DNA from: Tubulinosema ratisbonensis
Taxonomy: Eukaryota > Microsporidia > Tubulinosematidae
Direction: 5' to 3'
Assembly (NCBI GenBank): GCA_004000155.1
Contig: RCSS01000738.1
Coordinates: 1-13,890 of the forward strand
Length of the DNA stretch: 13,890 bases
The translations under genes were made by a program, and so were the position numbers. Positions 7,269 through 13,890 of this stretch are shown here, piece after piece. The notes beneath the pieces were generated by a model, which was given only the letters and a program-made list of their open reading frames with translations, had not been told where the DNA came from and did not search any database. Position 1 is the stretch's first letter. Each line of letters opens with the position of its first letter.

Positions 7269-9308
7269 ATGAATGAACCAAACTTAAAAACAATTTTTAC
7301 AGAAATACAAAATACCACTTTAAGAAAAATAAACAAAAAAATAAACAATGTAAAAGAAATAATTTGTTACAATGAACAGGGCTTAGATTCTTTTATTGAA
7401 ATACTAAACATAATTTTGATTGATAAAGGTAAAGAAATACCTTATAGTATTAAAATATCAATAAAAATGACCTTTAATTCTTTGACTGAAGATGAAAACA
7501 GCCATTTCTTTTTGCAACGAATTTATGAACATCTTTTAAATTTGTTAAATTGTAAACTTTCAAGGGTTAGGAAAAAGATTTTGGTTTTGTTAAATTTTTT
7601 TTCTTTAGAAAATAAAAATTTAACTAAAATATCAGAAAGTTTGCATGACAAAGACAAAAATGTCAGAAAAGAATGCATAAAATTACTTAAAGACCATCAA
7701 AACAAGAAAATTGACAATTCAGGGTCTATAAATAAAATGCTTAAAGAACTTTTAAAACACGATCCTAACTCAGAAGTAAGAAAAGAAGCTTTGAGGGTTT
7801 TAGAAATAAAAAAAGAAAATATTCCAGCATTAATTTCAAGAAGCGCTGACATTGTTCCATCCGTTAGAAAATATTTTTATGAAAATGTTTTACAGTTTAT
7901 AACAGTAAAATCACTGGAAAAAGAGCATAAAGTATTTTTACTTAAAGCTTCTTTTACAGACAGAAGTTCTTGTTTTAAGAATCTTTTTATCAAAAAAATA
8001 AGAGAAGAATATTCTAATAATTGTATTTTAATTATAAATGACTTTTATGATGAAATAATCTTAGAAGAAATCAAAGAATTGCTTTGTAATTTTTATGATG
8101 AATTAGAATTACGTTTTGATGAAGAATTTTTAAAATCTATGGATTTTTACTCATCTTTTTTAGTAAAAGAATATCTGTGTTTTTTAGAAAATAAGTTTGG
8201 AAGAGACACTTTAGATTTACCTCCTTTAAAATTATTTTTAGAATTTTTATATAAAAAAAGTAAAGAAAGTATTGAAGACAGAAAAATTATTCCTTTTTTA
8301 AAGAATCTTTTTAAAATCCTGTCATTTTATGATGTTACAGATTATGAATCTTATAAAATTGTCTTGTCAATAATTTACAAATTGACAGGACAAAATTTTG
8401 TAGAAGAAATTTTTGATGATGTCTTTCAATTGTCATTCATTTCTACAGACATAAATTTTTTAGGGTCATTGGTCAAAGCAAACGAGAAGAATGAAAGAAT
8501 CTTAGTTTTATGCAAAAGCATTTTTAAAAATATTCCTTTTTCTGAATTACACACAGCAATTCTTCAAGAAATTATTTTTAAATTTCAAAACAAAGAGCAA
8601 TTTTATGAAATTTTGTTTTATGCATGTCTTAAAGAAGAAAAAGAAGAATTTTTACTTCATTTATTGAATGACATAGAAAATTCATTTTTGTTTTTAACTG
8701 ATTTATTTTTAAGTGACGTATTCAAAGAAAAAATACAAAAAAAGTTAATTGATTTTTTAATTATAGAAGCAGAAAAAGAAAACATCAATGCAGTAAAATC
8801 CATTTGTAAAATAAATCTAAAAGAAAAAACAAAGCATTTCTTATCAAAATTATTTCTTTTATTTTATGCAGAAAAGAATGAAGAAATAACACAATTTTTA
8901 TGGGTATTTTTCTTTGATTTTTTTAAGGAGAACAAAAGAATTTTAATAAACAATTTCTGTCCTTTACTCTCAGATATTCCACTTAACAAACACAGAGTGT
9001 TTGTTTACCAAACATTTTATTGGTTACAAGAAGAAAATTCAGATTTATTAATTTATGCAATTTTAATTTTTTTACAAAAAAACATAGGAAAAAACTCAAG
9101 AACATTGATTAGAACATTAATGCTAGCAAATGTGAATGGTAAGGATATAAATTTATTAAAAAGGATTATTTATTTGATTGATTTGCTTAATAAAAGAGGA
9201 TATGATTTACTAATTTTGAGTGAAAAAATAAACAAATTTGTTTATGAAGAAGAAATTGAAGATTATTTGGTAAAAGAAGTAAAAAATGACTTAGAAATTT
9301 TTTATTAA
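7269..9308 (+). CDS. YCG1: Condensin HEAT-repeat subunit, Ycg1/Cnd3/CAP-G
   Basis: Non-SMC condensin subunit that binds DNA with the kleisin Brn1 and compacts chromosomes in mitosis. The 679-residue protein is all-helical, with HEAT units visible at about 98-114, 124-142, 161-180, 185-208 and 222-245. The diagnostic CAP-G pattern is clear: a run reading SESLHDKDKNVRKECIKLL, then HDPNSEVRKEALRVL, then RSADIVPSVRKYFYENVL, then LKASFTDRSS. These match the family's repeated 'D-x-x-V-R-x-x-A' helices and the RARDV-D-x-x-x-R segment. Fungal homologues are about 900-1040 residues, so this is a strongly compacted version. The Leu/Phe/Lys-rich second half carries less recognisable HEAT repeats. The start at 7269 follows an AT-rich leader; a second in-frame ATG is not needed. 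The next gene begins 57 bases downstream on the same strand. Confidence 0.88.
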   Translation: MNEPNLKTIFTEIQNTTLRKINKKINNVKEIICYNEQGLDSFIEILNIILIDKGKEIPYSIKISIKMTFNSLTEDENSHFFLQRIYEHLLNLLNCKLSRVRKKILVLLNFFSLENKNLTKISESLHDKDKNVRKECIKLLKDHQNKKIDNSGSINKMLKELLKHDPNSEVRKEALRVLEIKKENIPALISRSADIVPSVRKYFYENVLQFITVKSLEKEHKVFLLKASFTDRSSCFKNLFIKKIREEYSNNCILIINDFYDEIILEEIKELLCNFYDELELRFDEEFLKSMDFYSSFLVKEYLCFLENKFGRDTLDLPPLKLFLEFLYKKSKESIEDRKIIPFLKNLFKILSFYDVTDYESYKIVLSIIYKLTGQNFVEEIFDDVFQLSFISTDINFLGSLVKANEKNERILVLCKSIFKNIPFSELHTAILQEIIFKFQNKEQFYEILFYACLKEEKEEFLLHLLNDIENSFLFLTDLFLSDVFKEKIQKKLIDFLIIEAEKENINAVKSICKINLKEKTKHFLSKLFLLFYAEKNEEITQFLWVFFFDFFKENKRILINNFCPLLSDIPLNKHRVFVYQTFYWLQEENSDLLIYAILIFLQKNIGKNSRTLIRTLMLANVNGKDINLLKRIIYLIDLLNKRGYDLLILSEKINKFVYEEEIEDYLVKEVKNDLEIFY

Positions 9309-9365
9309 AAAAATGTTGAAATTTTATTTTTTTTTAATATTTAATTTTATTATTAATTTATCCAT

Positions 9366-10217
9366 ATGCATAAAATAAAGCAAACCATTGATTTAATAAA
9401 AAAGACAAAGAATCATCCTGTACTATTCCATTTGTTGTATTCCAACCTATGTCATTTAAAAAAGAATGAAAGAACATTTTTACAAAACACTAATGATTTA
9501 TTTACTAACATTCTTTACGTAAGCACAGACGAATCAAAATTAANTAANTTNAATTTAGAATCTAAAATANTGAATTATTTAAAAGAATCAAGAAAAGAAT
9601 ACAACAATCTAAAAATAAGAATAATTCTTTATTATTTAGAAGGAAGACAAATCAACAAAGTAAATCATTTTATTTTATTTGAATTAATGAATAATTTTTA
9701 TAAAAAAGATTATTTTAATGATGCATTAATCGAACAAATTTTGAGTAAAACATTGGTTGGTAATTTATTTGGCATAAAAAATGGTAAAAAAATACAAAAT
9801 GACGCCGTTTTACTTTTTCTAAACCAAAGTAATTTATTTTCTTTAAGAAGAATGCCAATTTATTATTTATTTGATGTTGTACCGCCAGTAGTGAGCTATG
9901 AAAATGAACAGAATTCTTTTTTATTGGATGTTAAGGTGGTAGAAATGGTATCATTTTATGCAAAGTATACAAAAAATATTGAAAATTTTAAAAAAATAAT
10001 CCCACAAACAGAAGATTTTTTAGTTCTTTTTAAACAGTTTATTTCTAATGAGTTTACAAGCACAAGTGATGTTGATAATTTTTCAATAAAAAGATTGTTA
10101 TCCAATGAGAGTGAAGAAAGAAAANATTTTTTTGAAATGGTTAAAGAATTTATTTTCAAATCTGATGATAAAAATAAAAGTAAAAATGAAATTATAAAAT
10201 TTGTAGAAACACTTTAA
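9366..10217 (+). CDS. Small helical protein, faintly Sda1-like
   Basis: A 283-residue intracellular, mostly helical, Lys/Asn/Phe-rich protein without signal peptide or membrane segment. I do not recognise it with certainty. The order of some segments recalls Sda1, a 60S ribosome assembly and export factor: a helical stretch NHFILFELMNNFYKKDYFND (compare the MIELYRRNIWND region of Sda1), then a QNDAVLLFLNQS segment (compare the ALKFFLGKDE region), then FDVVPPVVSYENE (compare the DLVPP-D/E motif). Sda1 is usually about 700 residues, so this would be an extreme reduction; chance similarity is quite possible. Four N bases at 9544, 9548, 9551 and 9570 and one at 10125 make five codons unreadable, without a visible stop. 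It lies 57 bases after the condensin gene and converges on the Pol III subunit gene. Confidence 0.5.
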   Translation: MHKIKQTIDLIKKTKNHPVLFHLLYSNLCHLKKNERTFLQNTNDLFTNILYVSTDESKLXXXNLESKIXNYLKESRKEYNNLKIRIILYYLEGRQINKVNHFILFELMNNFYKKDYFNDALIEQILSKTLVGNLFGIKNGKKIQNDAVLLFLNQSNLFSLRRMPIYYLFDVVPPVVSYENEQNSFLLDVKVVEMVSFYAKYTKNIENFKKIIPQTEDFLVLFKQFISNEFTSTSDVDNFSIKRLLSNESEERKXFFEMVKEFIFKSDDKNKSKNEIIKFVETL

Positions 10218-10466
10218 TAAATTATTATTAAAAAAATAAATTAGAATTTTCTAACTAATAAATAAATTATTTAAAGAATCAAATATTATGTCAATAAAAA
10301 TATATTAAAAAAATAAGTCATTAAATTCTAAATAAATATTAAAAAAGAATTAAATTAGTAAATAATTAATTATTTAACGACTATTTTTTAAAAAGATTTA
10401 TTATTTTTAAAANNNAATAAAATTATATTTTATTTATATTCTTAAAAGATCAGAATATAAAATAAT

Positions 10467-10976
10467 TTATTCCCACCAAGAAAGTGGACCTAACCCTGTT
10501 TCATTAATCCTTCCAAATATTTTATCATTTTCAATTACAACCTTAAATCTCACAATGTCATCATTGTAAAAATATAAAAAATTTTCATTATATTTCCAAA
10601 ACCAACAGAAAAAATTGGTAGAAATCTGTTTAACACTAAACTCTTCATCCAAATATCTTTTAGGTATGCAAACACTACCAATAAATTTAACATCTACAAG
10701 AATACCATCTTCATTTTGTTGGACTACCTTCCCTATACACAATTCATCACTAAACAATCTGTAAAATAACCCTTCAAAGGTGACTTTTACCAGAATAGCA
10801 GACTCTATTATTTTTTTGTAGTGTATTTTCTTAATCAAAGGTATACAAATACATAACCCTGTTTTTGTTAATTTATTTGCATATTTTTTGTTTAACGAAT
10901 TCAAAGTTTCTGTGTTTATTTTTTGAGAGGAAAGTGGAATTAAAACTTTGTCTTGTAAATCAATTTTTATTAACAT
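10467..10976 (-). CDS. RPC25: RNA polymerase III subunit Rpc25 (Rpb7 family)
   Basis: Stalk subunit of Pol III, pairing with Rpc17 to support initiation at tRNA and 5S genes. The 169 residues show an N-terminal Rpb7-like tip domain with the KYANKL (31-36) and GLCICI (40-45) signatures, then an S1/OB fold from about residue 79 with IPKRYLD (104-110), WFWKY (125-129) and NDDIVRFKV (138-146). The protein ends with GLGPLSWW (161-168), the C-terminal hallmark of Rpc25 that distinguishes it from Rpb7 and Rpa43. Yeast and human forms exceed 200 residues; here loops are trimmed, including the usual acidic insert before the last strand. It diverges from RAD7 with only 51 bases between start codons. 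Confidence 0.93.
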   Translation of the reverse strand: MLIKIDLQDKVLIPLSSQKINTETLNSLNKKYANKLTKTGLCICIPLIKKIHYKKIIESAILVKVTFEGLFYRLFSDELCIGKVVQQNEDGILVDVKFIGSVCIPKRYLDEEFSVKQISTNFFCWFWKYNENFLYFYNDDIVRFKVVIENDKIFGRINETGLGPLSWWE

Positions 10977-11027
10977 GAACTAAAAAATAATTTTATTTTT
11001 AAAAATAAAATTTTTAATTTTTAATTT
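10977..11027. promoter_or_regulatory. 51-base bidirectional promoter with a perfect 24-base palindrome
   Basis: This is the entire spacer between the start codons of RPC25 (minus) and RAD7 (plus). Positions 10989-11012 form a perfect palindrome with half-site AATTTTATTTTT, centred at 11000/11001. The palindrome sits 12 bases from one start and 15 from the other, so each direction sees an identical A/T element where a microsporidian core promoter would be expected. Palindrome and distances are seen; the promoter role is inferred. Confidence 0.6.
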
Positions 11028-12233
11028 ATGGGCATAAAAGGACCAAAGAGTGCATTAACTGACTTTTTAGAAGAAAAAGGAATAAAAGTGAAATACACTC
11101 AAAAAAGAAAGAAAGAGCAACCAGAAACACTTCTTGTTACCAAATCAAATAAGAAGATTTATGAAAGTAAACCATTTGAATTAGTAAATCATAAAAAATT
11201 CNTGCCAAATTTACAAAATCTTTGCTTGAAGAAGATTTATGAAAATTTCTCTTTTGACCAACAAATTGAAGGAGTAAATTTAAATTTGTTTGCAAAATTT
11301 TTAGCAGAGAATAATTTTATGACAGTTGAATTTTTTAATTATTTAATTGACCAATCAGAAGANTNNNANNAATTGTNTGACTGTTCAATGATAAAGAATG
11401 ATAATTTTAATTTTAAAAAATCATTTAAGAAGATTGAGTTGGTAAATTGTGGACANATGACTGAAGAAAGTGCTAATAATTTACTAAAAAATAATATAAA
11501 CTTAGAAGAGTTATCTTTAAAAGGGGCATTTCAACTTAAAAAAATTATTTTACCAAAAAAATTAAAAATTCTGATTTTGGATGACACAAAAGTGGATGAT
11601 GAATTTATAAAATATTTGAACAAAACTTATAAAAAATTAGATAAACTAAGTTTACAAAGATGTTACAATCTTAAGAATAGTACATTAGAAGTAAAAGTAA
11701 AACACTTAAACATTTCTAACACTCTTTTAAATAGCAATTTTTTAGTTCATTTTAGTAATTTAGAATATTTAAATATTTCTAATTGCAATTTTATGCTTGA
11801 TTTTACCAAACTAACCAATTTAAAACATTTATTTTTAGAAAATTATTTTTACCAAACAAATTTAATTAATGAATTTATTTCTTTACAATTAAAGAACTGT
11901 ACAAACATAAACTCACTTAATAATTTTACAAATTTAGAATATTTAGACATTTCAGGATTAAATTTAGAAAAAAATGAATTATTAAAAATAAAAGAATTTA
12001 AAAAATTAAAAATATTAAATTTAAGTTGGAATGAAAATGTGAATGATTCAATTATTAATGAATTAATTAATAATCTTAATTTAGAAGAATTATTTGTTTA
12101 TGGCTGTTTTAACTTAACAGAACAAACTGGTGCCTTGGCTTATAAAATATTTTTACAAACTAAAATCATAGGTAACCCAGCAGAAACTAATTTTCTGATA
12201 AATCAAACACAAAGTGATAAATTTATTGAATAA
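11028..12233 (+). CDS. RAD7: Rad7-like leucine-rich-repeat nucleotide excision repair protein
   Basis: Rad7 acts with the ATPase Rad16 in global-genome nucleotide excision repair and as part of a ubiquitin ligase. The N-terminus, GPKSALTDFLEEKGI at residues 5-19, is the conserved Rad7 signature (GPNSALTQFLREEGI in yeast). A basic linker follows, then the LQNLCLKKI segment near residue 62 and the SMIKNDNF region near 120, both aligning with the Rad7 pre-repeat and first-repeat segments. From about 130 to 375 there are leucine-rich repeats of the AMN1/cysteine-containing type (LEELSLKGAF, LDKLSLQRCYNL, LEYLNISNCNF, LKILNLSW, LEELFVYGCFNL). At 401 residues it is shorter than yeast Rad7 (565). 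I see no CxxC zinc motif in the linker. A cluster of N bases at 11363-11377 hides about five residues. Its 3' end overlaps the convergent Apn1 gene by 11 bases. Confidence 0.87.
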   Translation: MGIKGPKSALTDFLEEKGIKVKYTQKRKKEQPETLLVTKSNKKIYESKPFELVNHKKFXPNLQNLCLKKIYENFSFDQQIEGVNLNLFAKFLAENNFMTVEFFNYLIDQSEXXXXLXDCSMIKNDNFNFKKSFKKIELVNCGXMTEESANNLLKNNINLEELSLKGAFQLKKIILPKKLKILILDDTKVDDEFIKYLNKTYKKLDKLSLQRCYNLKNSTLEVKVKHLNISNTLLNSNFLVHFSNLEYLNISNCNFMLDFTKLTNLKHLFLENYFYQTNLINEFISLQLKNCTNINSLNNFTNLEYLDISGLNLEKNELLKIKEFKKLKILNLSWNENVNDSIINELINNLNLEELFVYGCFNLTEQTGALAYKIFLQTKIIGNPAETNFLINQTQSDKFIE

Positions 12234-13044
12234 AACTTCTGAGTAATTTTACCTCTTCTTTGTAAAGCAAAGGATCAGGGGTTTCTAAAATTAAAGGAAT
12301 ATTCTTAAAAATCTTTTCTGAAAAAATAAATTTGAATGTTTCTAAGCCGATTTTACCTTTGCCAATACTTTCATGTCTGTCTTTTTTTGATCCTAATTCT
12401 CCTTTACAGTCATTCAAATGCATTCCTTTTAATTTGTCATATCCTACTGTTTTATTAAATTCCTCCATAATTTCATAAAAAGAATCTTTTTTTCTAATAT
12501 CATAACCGTAAGCAAACAAATGACACGTGTCTAAGCATACACCTACCCTTTCATTGTTAACCATATCAATGACATTTTTTATTTCCGAAAAAGTGTTACA
12601 AAGCACATTGCCTTGACCAGACATATTCTCAATTAAAATTGTTACATCCTTGGTTTGAGAAAGTATTTCTTTAATCTCTTCTGCTAATATTTNCATTCCT
12701 TCTTTTTTGTTAGGATTACTTCCTGGATGAATATTGTAAAATTTTATGTTTAATTTTTCACATCTGTCTAAATCATCCAATAAAATTAATTTTCCTTTAT
12801 TTCTTAATTCTTTATCACTGCTGGCTAAGTTTATGAGGTAAGAAGAGTGTGGTAAAAGTAAATGAGGGTTGGTTATTTTTTCTTTAAAGGATGTTATTAC
12901 TTTATTTTCTAAAGGTTTGAATGAGTAACTTCTTTGTGATTTTAAGAATAATGCACAGGTATCCATGTTTAGATCGTCCATCTGTGATTGTAAAGTGTGT
13001 ATTCCTTTTGAGATTGACAAGTGTGCACCTATTAAATAATCCAT
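12223..13044 (-). CDS. APN1: AP endonuclease, endonuclease IV family (Apn1/Nfo)
   Basis: Cleaves the backbone 5' of abasic sites in base excision repair and trims blocked 3' ends. The 273 residues match bacterial Nfo (285) in length and form one TIM-barrel domain. All nine ligands of the trinuclear zinc site are visible with near-identical spacing: H66, H106 (IHPGS), E139 (IENMSGQGN), D172 and H175 (CLDTCH), H209 (MHLND), D222 and H224 (KDRHESIGKG) and E254 (LETP). The N-terminus GAHLSISKGI and the K35-SQRSY segment are also typical. The protein lacks the Lys-rich C-terminal extension that carries the nuclear signal in yeast Apn1. One codon (residue 118) is ambiguous. The stop overlaps the end of RAD7, so the two repair genes share 11 bases of coding DNA on opposite strands. 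Confidence 0.97.
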   Translation of the reverse strand: MDYLIGAHLSISKGIHTLQSQMDDLNMDTCALFLKSQRSYSFKPLENKVITSFKEKITNPHLLLPHSSYLINLASSDKELRNKGKLILLDDLDRCEKLNIKFYNIHPGSNPNKKEGMXILAEEIKEILSQTKDVTILIENMSGQGNVLCNTFSEIKNVIDMVNNERVGVCLDTCHLFAYGYDIRKKDSFYEIMEEFNKTVGYDKLKGMHLNDCKGELGSKKDRHESIGKGKIGLETFKFIFSEKIFKNIPLILETPDPLLYKEEVKLLRSFIQ

Positions 13045-13057
13045 AGCCTTAAAAAAT

Positions 13058-13137
13058 AATTATCTTTCTAATTATTTTATAATAAAAAAAATAATTTAAT
13101 TATCTTTCTAATTATTTAATAATAAAAAAAATAATTT
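13058..13137. repeat. Near-perfect 40-base tandem duplication
   Basis: Positions 13058-13097 and 13098-13137 are adjacent 40-base copies differing at one base (T at 13078, A at 13118). Each starts AATTATCTTTCTAATTATTT and ends in an A run plus ATAATTT. They lie just upstream of the APN1 start and downstream of the Sm gene, both on the minus strand. The high identity implies a recent duplication or ongoing length change. Confidence 0.85.
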
Positions 13138-13208
13138 AACCAAATTTAATTATTTTTTCAATAATTATTTTTAATAAAAATAAAAAAGAATAAAATTTTA
13201 ATTATTTT

Positions 13209-13439
13209 TTAATTTGTATTCATTGAAGGGGAAATAATGTCACACTGACAAATAAACTTACCTTGTAACATCATTAACCCAATAAATCTTCTCTTTTCTC
13301 CTTTAAACTGTTCAGCATCATCTAAAACTATGTTTAAATTTTCATCATATGAGATCAAATCTCCTTCATAACATCTTCTATCCTTACATCTTATTTTTAC
13401 TCTTTTGTTTAGTAACCTATCATACAAATTTCTTATCAT
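13209..13439 (-). CDS. SMB1: Sm-fold snRNP core protein, probably SmB
   Basis: Subunit of the seven-membered ring on spliceosomal snRNAs. The 76 residues are essentially one Sm fold: an N-terminal helix (LYDRLLNKR), Sm1 at about 12-42 with the pattern RVKIRCKDRRCYEGDL then YDENLNIVLDDAEQF, and Sm2 at about 50-65 (RRFIGLMMLQG). SmB is the best match because of the D-x-E-E/Q-F ending of Sm1, the short KGEKRR loop, and the GL-(V/M)-x-L-x-G Sm2 followed by a strand ending in a Pro-containing tail. An LSm protein cannot be excluded. The long Gly/Pro-rich tail of other SmB proteins is absent, and Sm2 has QG where RG is usual. The ATG at 13439 follows AACAACC. Confidence 0.75.
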   Translation of the reverse strand: MIRNLYDRLLNKRVKIRCKDRRCYEGDLISYDENLNIVLDDAEQFKGEKRRFIGLMMLQGKFICQCDIISPSMNTN

Positions 13440-13890
13440 GGTTGTTTAATTATTTTGTTTATAAAATGTAATAATTTTGATTGGTTAATTTTATAAACAT
13501 GAAGTTTCTTTAATTATAAATTAAATTTTTTTTTATAAAACAAAATTTAATTTATTTTACAAAGATTTTAGGTTAAAATGTTAGTTTTAAAAAATAATCT
13601 TTTTTATTAAAAATATTAAGTTTTTTAATAAAATTTATAATTAAAATTATAATTAAAAAACTCTGAATTTTAAGTTTTCATACAAAAATGTTCATAAAAA
13701 TATATAAAAGTAAAAAAAATATTTTGAGAATAAAATTACTTAAGAAAAATTAGAAAATAAATCAACAATAAATTTTAAAATACAAACATGTAACTTAGAT
13801 TTAATACTTCTAATTTTTTAATTTGAGTTTTGTTAATCTTCATTTCTTTTCTGAGTTTAAAAATAATTTTATTTTTTTAAGTTAATTTTG
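13440..13890. other. AT-rich stretch without a recognisable gene
   Basis: The 451 bases beyond the Sm gene contain only very short open frames (21 residues on the plus strand from 13688; 22 on the minus strand from 13843). I see no tRNA-like G/C stems. A small palindrome, TTATAATT-AA-AATTATAA, lies at 13635-13652. The Sm gene promoter should lie just after 13440. Confidence 0.6.

Noticed and set aside
13688..13753. 21-residue Lys-rich plus-strand frame
   Set aside because: Composition is explained by AT-rich DNA, and there is no start context or recognisable motif.
13775..13843. 22-residue minus-strand frame containing KKLEVLNLSYM, which resembles a leucine-rich repeat
   Set aside because: Too short, with no continuation in any frame and no clear intron signal; similarity of one repeat unit is expected by chance in Leu/Lys-rich translations.
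1..13890. tRNA, rRNA, CRISPR array or operon-type defence system
   Set aside because: No G/C-rich cloverleaf, rRNA core, regularly spaced repeat array or bacterial gene organisation is visible; the genes are eukaryotic core functions on both strands.

Overview
The window looks like nuclear DNA of a microsporidian, an obligate intracellular relative of fungi. The evidence is compact intron-less genes separated by short, very AT-rich spacers, eukaryote-only core proteins that are shorter than their fungal counterparts, and convergent genes that nearly touch or overlap. I cannot fix the genus from sequence alone; a Tubulinosema/Anncaliia- or Nosema-like AT-rich lineage would fit.

Layout. Positions 1-663 hold the 3' part of an unrecognised gene entering from the left, with a possible membrane-anchor tail in another frame just after its stop. 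Positions 750-1347 are non-coding and hold two tandem repeats and an inverted repeat. Positions 1348-3540 encode a 730-residue protein with an apparent signal peptide, an acidic/basic low-complexity segment and a long Q/N/P/S-rich body; it is compositionally unlike everything else here and is the best candidate for a lineage-specific secreted protein.

From 3813 to 13439 the window is a dense housekeeping block: a MYST histone acetyltransferase (Esa1/Tip60 type), a convergent Ctf4/AND-1-like replisome protein, a condensin HEAT subunit (Ycg1/CAP-G), a small protein with faint Sda1 resemblance, the RNA polymerase III subunit Rpc25, the nucleotide-excision-repair LRR protein Rad7, an endonuclease IV (Apn1) and an Sm-fold protein that best resembles SmB. 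Rpc25 and Rad7 diverge from a 51-base promoter region centred on a perfect palindrome. Rad7 and Apn1 are convergent and overlap by 11 bases. The last 450 bases hold no convincing gene.

Functionally, the housekeeping genes serve chromatin acetylation, replication-fork coupling, chromosome condensation, DNA repair (two genes), Pol III transcription, ribosome assembly (tentative) and splicing. They act in separate nuclear processes; nothing indicates an operon or a single dedicated system. Isolated ambiguous bases (N) occur between 5295 and 12693 and none interrupts a reading frame.
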